Assembly (NCBI GenBank): GCA_029245955.1
Contig: JAQWOH010000007.1
Location: 124,001 to 188,000, forward strand
Reading direction: 5' to 3'
Source: Fuerstiella sp.
GTDB lineage: Bacteria; Planctomycetota; Planctomycetia; Planctomycetales; Planctomycetaceae
Length of the DNA: 64,000 nucleotides
The notes below the pieces were generated by a model, which was not told the origin of the DNA, ran no database searches, and saw only the letters and a program-made list of their open reading frames with translations. Shown piece after piece: positions 17,990 through 26,602 of this stretch. The translations under genes were made by a program, and so were the position numbers. Position 1 is the stretch's first letter. The number at the start of each line of letters is the position of its first letter.

Positions 17990-18233
17990 AGTTCAGGCTT
18001 TCCGAAAAGGCGTGTGACGTTCTTCGCGTGTGGAAGCAGCCAACACGGGAAGGTTTTCCGTCAGTATTCCCGGTCCGTCGTCTCTGCCAACCTGCTTCTG
18101 GTGGATCGCGTGCAGGTTGGTGATACGAAGAGGACCTGCTGTCGATTTGAAAGATTTGTTGCCAAAAAGCAGCGTTGCAGAAACGCCACGGTCCGGTGCA
18201 ACAGGAGCCGTCTTTGGGGAATGCCGCCGACCG

Positions 18234-19178
18234 TCAGTTGTCCATCATGCCGGTGTTCAGGAACGGAAATCTTTCGTTATTAGCGGTTCTGGCATCCGCC
18301 ATCACGCCCAGGAACCACGTTGGGTTGTTCTCGAAGCTTTCGCGGTTTTCCAGACTGGCAAAGAAAAATGCCTGACCAAGATAAAATGCCCCGTATTCAA
18401 TGGAGCCAGCGGTGGCACGATTTTCCCGGTACAGTTCCACCAGGTCACATCCGTGAAGTTTAGGGATGTAACGGTCCGGGTCTTCGTTGAACTGAGCAAC
18501 CTCGTCCGCAGACTGCAGAAAGTAATCGACGCCTTCATGGGCCACCACGAACTGGTCGTTTCCCTTCTTCCACTCTCGCTGAACGGTCAGCGCTACCGGA
18601 GAAAAGCCACCAACTCCAACGACTTTTCCATCGTGCCGCACAATCAGGCAGGAGCGTTTGTGACTGTCCGATTCCGGCAGATCGTCTGTCTGTGTGTCTT
18701 GAGATGCGACCACGTCACGATTCTTGCCGCTTATCGTCTTCAGACGGGCGACGTACTTATCCAGCGATACCGCACCTACATAGCGTCCATCGACGCTGCC
18801 ATCAGCAAGAACGACGACTTCTGTTGGAAGTGTGGAAATCTTGAATTCGGAAATCAGTTTCCGATGCTGATCTGAATCGATCTTGACCCCGATCGCCGCT
18901 TTCCCGAGCAGGTCGGTCACTTGCCTGCGATGCAGCACGTCGCGATCCATGCGCCGACACGCTCCGCACCACGTTGCGTCAAAGTGAAGCAGCAACGGAA
19001 GCTTCTTGCTGGCGGCAAGCTGCCGAGCTTCATCGTAGGAATCAAACCATCGACCGGAAGATTCCGGCGTCTTGATTTCACGTTGTGATTCCGTAGCCGG
19101 CGTTCCGGAATCAAGATTCATCTCCGGAGTCGCCAGAAAACACACTGTCAGTAATGTCGTAACTGTATAAACAGACAT
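18234..19178 (-). CDS. Exported thioredoxin-like protein with two YHS-like domains
   Basis: The protein has 314 residues. A hydrophobic N terminus suggests export. A thioredoxin-like domain covers about residues 45-150, with active site W70-C71-G-A-C74 and a cis-Pro segment STLPTEVVV near 118. Two consecutive YHS-like modules follow: about 190-238 (GFSPVALTVQREWKKG to DPDRYIP) and about 242-290 (GCDLVELYRENRATAG to NNPTWF). YHS domains are short and often metal-associated, found in copper/heavy-metal proteins and some planctomycete thioredoxins. A role in periplasmic thiol redox or metal handling is an inference. The Cys-rich gene (stop at 17669) lies just downstream on the same strand, about 240 bases away. 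Confidence 0.75.
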   Translation of the reverse strand: MSVYTVTTLLTVCFLATPEMNLDSGTPATESQREIKTPESSGRWFDSYDEARQLAASKKLPLLLHFDATWCGACRRMDRDVLHRRQVTDLLGKAAIGVKIDSDQHRKLISEFKISTLPTEVVVLADGSVDGRYVGAVSLDKYVARLKTISGKNRDVVASQDTQTDDLPESDSHKRSCLIVRHDGKVVGVGGFSPVALTVQREWKKGNDQFVVAHEGVDYFLQSADEVAQFNEDPDRYIPKLHGCDLVELYRENRATAGSIEYGAFYLGQAFFFASLENRESFENNPTWFLGVMADARTANNERFPFLNTGMMDN

Positions 19179-19281
19179 CGCGCATCCTTTCTGCAGGGAG
19201 TCGCCCGGGTGCCGGATACGACGCTGCCGTTCCGTTCAGAAGTACTGGTGGGGAGGGAGGTTAACTGTGTGCAGCTGACTT

Positions 19282-19893
19282 TCAGACGCTCAGAAAACCT
19301 TTTTCATCGAGGTAGGAAACGATTTCTATGGCAAGTTCTTCAATTCCTTTGCTGTCGGAATCGAGTTCGATCTCGCCGTTTTCTGGTGCCTCATAAGGCG
19401 CATCAATTCCAGTGAACCCTTTGATCTCACCGGCTCGGGCTTTCTGGTACAGACCTTTGGGGTCACGAGTTTCGCAGGTTTCAAGCGACGCGTTCACGTA
19501 GACTTCGTGGAACTGACCGTCTGCCAGAATTTCACGAACCTGATCACGGTCTTCGCGATATGGCGAGATGAAAGCTGTCAGTACGATCACACCGGCGTCG
19601 CAGAATAATTTTGAAACCTCACCGATACGGCGAATATTTTCTGTACGATCCTCGGGAGAAAAGCCAAGGTTCTTGTTCAGCCCCATGCGAATATTGTCGC
19701 CGTCCAGAACGTAGGTATGGACGCCACGATCATGCAGCATGCGATCAACCGCGTTCGCCACGGTACTTTTGCCACAGCCACTCAGACCGGTGAACCACAG
19801 AACGGCTCCTTTGTGTCCGCTGAGCTTCTGTCGCTCTTCGTGACTGACGTTGTGTTCGTGCCAGGTGACGTTGGTAGCCTTCTGATCTGCCAT
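19282..19893 (-). CDS. cysC: Adenylylsulfate kinase
   Basis: The protein is about 203 residues from the ATG at 19893. It phosphorylates APS to PAPS in sulfate activation. Visible motifs are the P-loop GLSGCGKST (residues 36-44), [18 protein letters not shown], the RIGEVSKLF region, and the lid segment [26 protein letters not shown] prefer this start because the typical THWHE-like N terminus ([11 protein letters not shown]) follows it; the frame is open up to an ATG at 19980 that would add 29 atypical residues. No other sulfate-activation gene is adjacent. Confidence 0.95.
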   Translation of the reverse strand: MADQKATNVTWHEHNVSHEERQKLSGHKGAVLWFTGLSGCGKSTVANAVDRMLHDRGVHTYVLDGDNIRMGLNKNLGFSPEDRTENIRRIGEVSKLFCDAGVIVLTAFISPYREDRDQVREILADGQFHEVYVNASLETCETRDPKGLYQKARAGEIKGFTGIDAPYEAPENGEIELDSDSKGIEELAIEIVSYLDEKGFLSV

Positions 19894-20371
19894 TTTTTCA
19901 ATTGCTTTGAAATGAACTCGATGAACCGCTTTTTCAGCCAGGTTAGGCGTTTCGTTCTGTTGAAAGCGACGCCTTGGCATTCACACAGAACGAAAGTTGT
20001 GGGACTGAATGCAGTCCACCTGCTGCGAGCGCGGCATGATAGGTAACTCAAGAACTGTGACAATCCCTGCGATCCAACTAAATCAAGGCTTCTCATCACC
20101 GAAAAACCGGAGAACTGAACCCGTCTGCCACAAACCCTTTCATGTCAAGGGGTTCGTCCCGTATTTGATGGTAGCTGGTCTCCGTATCTGCAAATCTTGC
20201 TAACTGATGACTGCTGCACTGGAGGCGACCTGAATTCGCTGATAGTCTGCCAATCTGTCAGTGTTTTTGCTGACCGATTGGCTATAGCGGGAAGAACCGC
20301 GTCAACGCCGCGACAGTGCACCAATATTAGAAATTCTTTTCGTACTCAAGGCAGGCAGACAGGTGACGACG
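19894..20371. other. Divergent intergenic region between cysC and hisI
   Basis: About 480 bases contain no convincing gene. A weak inverted repeat lies around 20118-20160 (ACAAACCCTT ... AAGGGGTTCG). Promoters for both flanking genes are expected here, but I cannot place them with confidence. Confidence 0.45.
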
Positions 20372-20755
20372 ATGACAGCAGGGCCGGATTTTTCAAAATT
20401 GGAACTCATCCCGGCCATCGCCCAGGATGTCGAAACCGGCGATGTTCTCATGATGGCATGGATGAACGAAGAGTCTTTCAAAGAAACTCTTGCTACCGGC
20501 CGAGTCGTGTACTTCAGTCGCAGCCGCCAGAAACTTTGGCGCAAGGGCGAGGAAAGCGGAAATGTTCAGGAATTGAAGGCGATTTACTTCGATTGTGATG
20601 CCGACACTCTGCTGGTGAAGGTCAATCAGATTGGCGGTGCGGCGTGCCATGAAGGCTATCGCAGTTGCTTCTTCCGGCGTCTTGATCCAGCTACGGGTGC
20701 TGTGGCTGTTGAGGGAGATCGGGTCTTCGACCCGGCCGAAGTCTACAAGAAGTAG
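20372..20755 (+). CDS. hisI: Phosphoribosyl-AMP cyclohydrolase
   Basis: HisI opens the adenine ring of PR-AMP in histidine biosynthesis. The protein is about 127 residues, the single-domain form without the HisE fusion. Diagnostic motifs are [32 protein letters not shown], the Mg site [10 protein letters not shown], and the zinc-binding [12 protein letters not shown]. The start could be GTG at 20363 or ATG at 20372. hisG follows 97 bases downstream on the same strand. Confidence 0.95.
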   Translation: MTAGPDFSKLELIPAIAQDVETGDVLMMAWMNEESFKETLATGRVVYFSRSRQKLWRKGEESGNVQELKAIYFDCDADTLLVKVNQIGGAACHEGYRSCFFRRLDPATGAVAVEGDRVFDPAEVYKK

Positions 20756-20852
20756 TTCCTGGACACGCACCAGCCTGTTGCAGCAGGTGGTCATTGATAC
20801 GATTCACCGTCTCCACGACTTTTCACTAACATACTTCACTAAGAAACTCACG

Positions 20853-21731
20853 ATGTCCGGGCGTAAATTGAAACTTGGCATTCCTGCCGGCAGTCTGCAG
20901 GAATCAACTGCGGAGCTGTTCCGGCGAGCCGGCTACAATATCAAATTTGCATCACGATCGTATTTTCCCACGGTGGACGACGCTGAAATCGAATGCATGC
21001 TGATCCGGGCTCAGGAGATGGCTCGGTATGTCGAAAACGGGATTCTTGATGCCGGCATTACCGGACACGACTGGGTCCTGGAAACTGATGCCAACGTCCA
21101 CGAAGTGTGTGAACTTGTCTTTTCAAAAGTCAGTCGCCGTCCCGTTCGGTGGGTATTGTGCGTTCCAGACGACTCGCCCATCAAGACAGTGCAGGATCTC
21201 GAAGGAAAATCAATCGCCACAGAAGCTGTCGGGCTGACGACCAATTACCTGAAGAAGCATGGCGTCGCGGCCAACGTAGAGTTTTCGTGGGGCGCGACGG
21301 AAGTGAAGCCGCCGAAGCTGGCCGATGCCATTGTTGAGGTCACCGAAACCGGTAACTCTCTGCAGGCCAACAACCTGCGGATTCTGGATGAAGTCATTCA
21401 AAGTACCACGCGATTCATCGCCAATCCGGATCGATATGCCGACGAATGGGTGAAGTCGAAGATTGACAACATTGCCCTGATGCTGGAATCATGCCTTGCC
21501 GCAGAAGGCAAGGTGGGGCTGATGCTGAACGTCCATCGGGAGAAACTGGACGCCGTGGTCGACATTCTGCCAGCACTGCAGACGCCCACGATTTCTCACC
21601 TTTCAGATCCCGACTGGGTGGCGGTCAATACGATTGTTGAGGAAAAACTGGTGCGTACGGCTATGCCTCGCCTGAAAGTTGCCGGTGCCCGAGGCATCGT
21701 TGAATATCCGATCAGTAAGATCATCGATTGA
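20853..21731 (+). CDS. hisG: ATP phosphoribosyltransferase, long form
   Basis: HisG catalyses the first step of histidine synthesis. At 292 residues it is the long form, which carries a C-terminal ACT-like regulatory domain and does not need HisZ. Visible landmarks are [41 protein letters not shown], the PRPP-binding region [13 protein letters not shown], and a C-terminal tail ([21 protein letters not shown]) typical of the regulatory domain. The frame is open much further upstream, but the ATG at 20853 gives the family start. It probably shares a transcript with hisI. Confidence 0.95.
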   Translation: MSGRKLKLGIPAGSLQESTAELFRRAGYNIKFASRSYFPTVDDAEIECMLIRAQEMARYVENGILDAGITGHDWVLETDANVHEVCELVFSKVSRRPVRWVLCVPDDSPIKTVQDLEGKSIATEAVGLTTNYLKKHGVAANVEFSWGATEVKPPKLADAIVEVTETGNSLQANNLRILDEVIQSTTRFIANPDRYADEWVKSKIDNIALMLESCLAAEGKVGLMLNVHREKLDAVVDILPALQTPTISHLSDPDWVAVNTIVEEKLVRTAMPRLKVAGARGIVEYPISKIID

Positions 21732-21792
21732 CAGCTACTCCTGAGGCATCCGGTATCTCGCAGCACTTTCATTCAACCGAAGGACATAAAAC

Positions 21793-22512
21793 GTGGCACG
21801 ATTTCTGCGACTCGCACTTTTCGTTTTGCCGTCCATTGCCGCTCCCGCGGCAATGGCTCAGCCATATGTCAATCTGCTGAAGTCCTCCGACCTGAATCAC
21901 TGGATGAAGCCGTCCGGAGATCCTGTAACGGACGGCTGGAACCTTGAGTCCGGTGGCGTACTGCACCTTGCCGGTAAGGGCGGACACATCATCAGTCGAC
22001 AGAAGTATGGTGACTTTGAGCTGTGGTTCGAATTCCGGATCGCGGCGAAGGGCAACAGTGGTGTCAAGTACCGGGTCCAGCACTATGGCAAACAGCTGCT
22101 GGGCATCGAATATCAGATACTGGACGACAAGGCGTTTCCGAAACTCACTCGCGACCATCTAACCGCTTCGCTGTATGACCTCGTGACACCGATTTCCGAT
22201 GAAACGCGGCTCAACGGTGACGACGAATTCAATATCGGCAAGATTCGTGTACGGAACAACCGAGTTCAGCATTGGGTCAACGGCCAGCTGACGATTGACG
22301 AACCACTTTGTGGCAGCCGCTGGCAGGCTCATGTCGCGGGCAGCAAGTTCAGCAATAAGGAAGACTTTGGCGAAAACGTTACGGGGCACATCATGCTGAC
22401 CGACCATGGCAGCGAAGTCTGGTACCGAAACATGTTTATTCGTTCGCTGGACTGTTGCGACAGCGTCCTTAAAGGCGAACACAGACGCCGATCCTCGCGG
22501 AGCCGCCGTTGA
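21793..22512 (+). CDS. DUF1080 (3-keto-disaccharide hydrolase domain) secreted protein
   Basis: The protein has 239 residues with a cleavable signal peptide (MARFLRLALFVLPSIAAPAAMAQ). The concanavalin-like DUF1080 domain shows WNLESGGVLHLAGKGGHIISRQKYGDFELW-type sequence, then AKGNSGVKYRV, GIEYQILDD and WNxG-like elements, ending GHIMLTDHGSEVWYRNMFIR. Members are now linked to cleavage of 3-keto-glycosides, though many planctomycete paralogues are untested. The Arg/Ser-rich last 15 residues are unusual. The stop codon overlaps the ATG of the next gene by one base (TGATG), so the two are probably translationally coupled. Confidence 0.85.
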   Translation: MARFLRLALFVLPSIAAPAAMAQPYVNLLKSSDLNHWMKPSGDPVTDGWNLESGGVLHLAGKGGHIISRQKYGDFELWFEFRIAAKGNSGVKYRVQHYGKQLLGIEYQILDDKAFPKLTRDHLTASLYDLVTPISDETRLNGDDEFNIGKIRVRNNRVQHWVNGQLTIDEPLCGSRWQAHVAGSKFSNKEDFGENVTGHIMLTDHGSEVWYRNMFIRSLDCCDSVLKGEHRRRSSRSRR

Positions 22513-23723
22513 TGAAATTCGTCCTCGTCATTCCCGACGGTGTGGCCGACGAACCTCAGGCATCGCTGGCCAACCTTACTCCGTTGCAGGCGGCGAACAT
22601 TCCCGCGATGGATGCCGTCGCTGCGGCCGGGATTGTCGGCAGAACAGATAATGTCCCCGCCAGTATGCCCTCAGGCAGTGACGTCGGTACCATGACTCTG
22701 TTTGGTTACGACACGCTGCAGTGCCACACGGGCCGAGCTCCCATCGAAGCGGCCGCTCAGGGAATTGAGCTTAATCCGCGAGACTGGGCTGTTCGCTGTA
22801 ATCTGGTGACCGTGAACGACGGCGCGATGCAGAGTTTCACAGCCGGCCAATATCCTGACGATGCGGGCCACGCACTGATTGAACTGCTGCAGAAGGATCA
22901 GTGCGGCGACAGCCACTGGAAGTACTACGCCGGCGTCAGCTACCGCAACCTGCTGGTATATCGATCGCGCGGGACTGCCGCACCGTTCTCATCAGACACT
23001 CAGTCAACACCGCCACACGACATTACGGAACGGCCCATTGCCGGTCATCTGCCGTCCGGTCCCGGTTCAGAGGACCTGAAGGCATTGATGGAACGCAGCA
23101 TCGAGCTGTTTGGCGCTGCACCTGCAAATGTTGCACGTCGTGAGTCAGGTGAATTACCGGCAACTCAGACGTGGCTGTGGGGGCTGGGCCAGCGCCCTGA
23201 TCTGCAGCCGTTCGTGGAATGTTATGGCGTTCGCGGAGCTGTGATTACAGCGGTCGATCTGTTGCGTGGTTTAGGCCGACTGATCGGCTGGGATATTGTG
23301 GAAGTCGAGGGAGCGACCGGGTATCTGGACACAGACTACGCCGCCAAAGGTCGGGCTGCCATCGAAACTCTGTCTCGTGACGACGTCGATTTTCTGGTCG
23401 TGCACGTCGAAGCCACTGATGAAGCATCACACGAAGGCGAAACGGCTGAAAAAGTGAAAGCTGTCGAAAGCATCGACCGATACATCGTGGCGCCCGTGCA
23501 CGAATGGCTGAAGCAGCAGGGTGACTACCGCCTGCTGATCAGTCCGGATCATCCCACGTTCCTGCGGACGCGTACCCACAGTCATGGTGACTGTCCGTTC
23601 GCGATGTGCGGCGCTGGCATCGAATCCAACGCACCGATGGCGTACAACGAAGTCGCAGCGGCCGCGTCTGACGTTGGTTTTCCCGAAGGTCATGAACTCA
23701 TGGGGCGTTTTCTGAAGATTTAG
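22512..23723 (+). CDS. apgM: 2,3-bisphosphoglycerate-independent phosphoglycerate mutase, archaeal type
   Basis: The protein has 403 residues, typical of the ApgM branch rather than the about 510-residue GpmI. Alkaline-phosphatase-superfamily motifs are present: VIPDGVAD with the first metal Asp, the nucleophile segment SGSDVGTMTLFGYD followed by GRAPIEAAAQGI, VHVEATDEASHEG, and the closing SPDHPTFLRTRTHSHGDCPF. It interconverts 3- and 2-phosphoglycerate in glycolysis. The ATG at 22512 follows directly on an in-frame TTG, and it overlaps the DUF1080 stop by one base. Confidence 0.9.
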   Translation: MKFVLVIPDGVADEPQASLANLTPLQAANIPAMDAVAAAGIVGRTDNVPASMPSGSDVGTMTLFGYDTLQCHTGRAPIEAAAQGIELNPRDWAVRCNLVTVNDGAMQSFTAGQYPDDAGHALIELLQKDQCGDSHWKYYAGVSYRNLLVYRSRGTAAPFSSDTQSTPPHDITERPIAGHLPSGPGSEDLKALMERSIELFGAAPANVARRESGELPATQTWLWGLGQRPDLQPFVECYGVRGAVITAVDLLRGLGRLIGWDIVEVEGATGYLDTDYAAKGRAAIETLSRDDVDFLVVHVEATDEASHEGETAEKVKAVESIDRYIVAPVHEWLKQQGDYRLLISPDHPTFLRTRTHSHGDCPFAMCGAGIESNAPMAYNEVAAAASDVGFPEGHELMGRFLKI

Positions 23724-24183
23724 TTTCGTGTCTCAGACATGATGGCACTGACACGAACGACCGTGACGTGCTGCTGTAGTCACCAGCCAGCTGAATTTCG
23801 TTTAACCGCGTGCGTGGCGGGTCGCGCTCCGGCGCCTGCTGTGGCGCCTGCTGTGGCGGAATACCGGCCATGATGGACGAAGTGACGATGGAGGAAACGC
23901 GATGCTCCGCACATTAAACAACCTTGAGTCCTGTACAGAGTTTTCGAAACATCAAAGGGGCTGCCTGCCATTATTCGTGTCTACAGGATTGGACTGCACT
24001 TGTCTTTTGGTAAAAGACAGGGGGTGTTGGTCCCCAAAGTCAGCATTGTACCGGGTGTTCTCGTCTGTCTTCCTGTTCGCTGACACTTAATTGGACGGTG
24101 AATTTTGAGAACGGATGCTCTCAGGCCGGAGCCTGGGGACCGGATGGTGTCATCAAGCTCCCAACCGTTTAAAGGCTCCGTTG
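23724..24183. other. Intergenic region with a weak small-ORF candidate
   Basis: These 460 bases contain a short direct repeat near 23830-23860 (GCGCCTGCTGTG twice) and a 62-codon frame at 23902-24090. That frame has a good Shine-Dalgarno (GGAGG at 23890-23894, 7-base spacer), but its product is random-looking apart from several cysteines, so I do not call it a gene. Confidence 0.4.
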
Positions 24184-25038
24184 ATGAATGACGAACCGCA
24201 ATCATTCGGCCTGCCAGCAGCTGAAAAGCTTCAGAAGTACAGGATCTGGGATTCCTACTTTCTGCCGCTGCAGAGTTCCGACGGTCAGCGATTTGTGAAT
24301 GACGTCAATCGTTCTCAGTCGGCGATTCAGAAGTCGGCCATGGAGCGGTTGTGTGTGTTCTTACACGTTGGACTGGGAACAGCAGATGCTGCGACGGAAG
24401 AGAAACTTAGTGGTCACCCCGAAGCTGTTTTGGCGCCGCTGGAGCGGTGGGGCGATACGCTGATTCCCATGATGCGGTTGAATCCAACGGATGTCCGCAA
24501 TTCACTGGACGCGTTAAATCGCTGGATGCGCGACGGCCCGATGGCGGGTGTGTACTTTGCCAGCAGCAACCAGGCCTCGCTGCCCTGTAATCACCGCAAC
24601 TTTGATCCGCTGGTGCAGAAAATTGATGAGCTGGGCGGCGTGATCATGCAGCACACATGGTTCAAGACCGGGGGAAAGGGCAGCGCTGGTGAGTCGACTC
24701 CGGGCGAACTTGCTCAGCTTGCGGAACGCTTTCCTGAAATTCAATTTGTATGCGCCCATGCCGGTGGAGAATGGGAAAAGGGCATCCGGGCCATCAGGGC
24801 ATATCCCAATATTCTGGCCGAGACGTCCGGATTTGATGCGACGGCTGGTTTTATTGACATGGCTGTTCGTGAACTCGGAGACGACCGAATTGTGTTCGGA
24901 AGTCATCTTCCATCGCGATCTCTCGGAACGGAACTCAGCAAGGTGCTGAACGCGGACATTTCAGACGAGGCTCGCAGGAAGATCTTCGGAGGAAATCTGC
25001 GCAAGCTGCTCAGTCCGATTCTTCTAAAGAACAGATGA
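24184..25038 (+). CDS. Amidohydrolase 2 family protein (cytoplasmic)
   Basis: The protein is about 284 residues without a signal peptide. TIM-barrel amidohydrolase features include KYRIWDSYFLPLQ at the start, a central GVIMQHTWFKTGG, FVCAHAGGEWEKGIRAI, AETSGFDATAGFIDMAVRELG, and the closing RIVFGSHLPSRS. The first metal motif HxH appears as DSY, as in the amidohydrolase at 3379, so catalysis may differ from classic members. It is followed after 72 bases by a sulfatase and then an FAD oxidoreductase on the same strand. The cluster resembles planctomycete gene sets for degrading complex sugars or sulfated compounds. Confidence 0.7.
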   Translation: MNDEPQSFGLPAAEKLQKYRIWDSYFLPLQSSDGQRFVNDVNRSQSAIQKSAMERLCVFLHVGLGTADAATEEKLSGHPEAVLAPLERWGDTLIPMMRLNPTDVRNSLDALNRWMRDGPMAGVYFASSNQASLPCNHRNFDPLVQKIDELGGVIMQHTWFKTGGKGSAGESTPGELAQLAERFPEIQFVCAHAGGEWEKGIRAIRAYPNILAETSGFDATAGFIDMAVRELGDDRIVFGSHLPSRSLGTELSKVLNADISDEARRKIFGGNLRKLLSPILLKNR

Positions 25039-25110
25039 CCGATGTGTACCGAGATCGATCAAGCTGGGCACAGTCAGAGTGCCGAACGCATTCGACAGGA
25101 CCTGAAACTT

Positions 25111-26553
25111 ATGACACAGCGGGATTCCCATCATCTGACTGCGGTATATATCCGGCGGCAGGTTGCAACCGTGTTGTCCTTGCTGTCGGCGACGATCCTG
25201 TTGTCGCTGAGCAGCACTGAAGCGGCAGCTAAAAACGTCGTCCTCCTGATCTCTGACAACCAGACGTGGTTCGATGTGGGTTGCTACGGAAATAAGGTGG
25301 TGCAGACGCCGAACATCGATCGTCTGGCAAAGGATGGTGTGAGGTTCGAGTCTGCCTTCGCTACGACCGCGTCGTGCGGACCCAGTCGGGCCGTAATTTA
25401 CAGCGGACTGCTGACGCACCGCAACGGCCAGTACGCTCATCCGCATCGCGAACATAATCAGCAGATCCGCCCGGACGTCACGACGGTGTTCACAATGCTC
25501 AGGAACAATGGCTATCGCACGGCATTGATCGGTAAGGATCACGTTCGGCCTCTTGAGCAGTATCCGATTGATTTCAAGCCGATGGCCAGGTCACGCGATG
25601 TGATTGAAATGACGGCTGCGGCTGACCGGTTTATGGCAGAATCGGAGAAACCGTTCTTTCTGGTCGTGTCATTTGGCGATCCTCACCCTGTTTCGATCGA
25701 CGGTAAGGGCTGGGGAATTCCGTCTGCGCAGCATGGTTATACTCCCGTGCAATATGATCCGCAGGATGTCACAGTTCCCGGATTCCTGTCGGATACTGCG
25801 GAAGTCCGTGAGGGTATTGCGGGCTATTACCAGCAGATTTCACGGATGGATTTTGGAGTCGGACGAGTGCTGCAGTCGTTGGAACAGCGTGGACTGAGGG
25901 ACGACACACTGGTGATCTTCACGGCAGATCATGGCACGTCTGAGCCGGGAGCGATGGGGACGCATTACGAACCCGGCGTGCGCGTGCCATTCGTCGTCTA
26001 TCGCCCGGGACTGCAGCGCAGTGGTATCACCAATTCGGCGCTGGTGGCGTTCACGGATATTACGCCGACAATTCTCGACTGGACGACCACAGGTTTCGAC
26101 GACTATCAGCTACACGGTCGCAGCGTTCTGCCGATCCTGGAAACACCTGATCCGGTTGGCTGGGACCATGCACTTCTTAGTCACGTCGGGCATGATGTCT
26201 TTGCTTACTACCCCATGAGAACTCTGCGCGGGCGCAGGTACAAGCTGATCTGGAACGTGAATTACCGCAGCGAATATCCGTTGCCAATCGATACTATTCA
26301 ACGTCGGACATGGATCAACGCACGCAACAGCGAAACACAGATACTGGGAGCTCGTTCCATTGAAGCCTTCCTGCACAGACCGCAGCTGGAACTCTACGAT
26401 TTGCAGAAAGACCCCCTGGAGGTGAAGAATCTGGCCCACAATCCTGCGTTCGAATCGGTGCTTGATGGTTTTGTCGCTGAGCTGGTAGAACGACTGGAAT
26501 CCCAGCGGGATCCGTGGCTGCGGAAGTATCATCCGCTCACAGCGGGCCAGTGA
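25111..26553 (+). CDS. Type I sulfatase (formylglycine, Cys type), exported
   Basis: From the ATG at 25111 the protein is about 480 residues with a signal peptide (VATVLSLLSATILLSLSSTEAAA). The signature CGPSR, in SCGPSRAVIYSGL, gives a Cys-type formylglycine precursor, Cys89 from this start. Other landmarks are KDHVRP, DPHP in VVSFGDPHPVS, and FTADHGTSEPG with the second metal Asp-His pair. The N-terminal metal motif, usually DD, reads DN here (LLISDNQTW), which is uncommon but seen in sulfamidase-like branches. It needs an anaerobic or aerobic sulfatase-maturation enzyme encoded elsewhere. An upstream ATG at 25042 is in frame but would bury the signal peptide. Confidence 0.88.
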   Translation: MTQRDSHHLTAVYIRRQVATVLSLLSATILLSLSSTEAAAKNVVLLISDNQTWFDVGCYGNKVVQTPNIDRLAKDGVRFESAFATTASCGPSRAVIYSGLLTHRNGQYAHPHREHNQQIRPDVTTVFTMLRNNGYRTALIGKDHVRPLEQYPIDFKPMARSRDVIEMTAAADRFMAESEKPFFLVVSFGDPHPVSIDGKGWGIPSAQHGYTPVQYDPQDVTVPGFLSDTAEVREGIAGYYQQISRMDFGVGRVLQSLEQRGLRDDTLVIFTADHGTSEPGAMGTHYEPGVRVPFVVYRPGLQRSGITNSALVAFTDITPTILDWTTTGFDDYQLHGRSVLPILETPDPVGWDHALLSHVGHDVFAYYPMRTLRGRRYKLIWNVNYRSEYPLPIDTIQRRTWINARNSETQILGARSIEAFLHRPQLELYDLQKDPLEVKNLAHNPAFESVLDGFVAELVERLESQRDPWLRKYHPLTAGQ

Positions 26554-26602
26554 AGACTGTCTTGCAGTCTGAGCTGCATAGAGAGATGGATAAGCCTACG
26601 AG

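Noticed and set aside
23902-24090. 62-codon frame with a good Shine-Dalgarno
   Set aside because: The product has no hydrophobic, repeat or domain pattern; kept only as a note in the intergenic entry.
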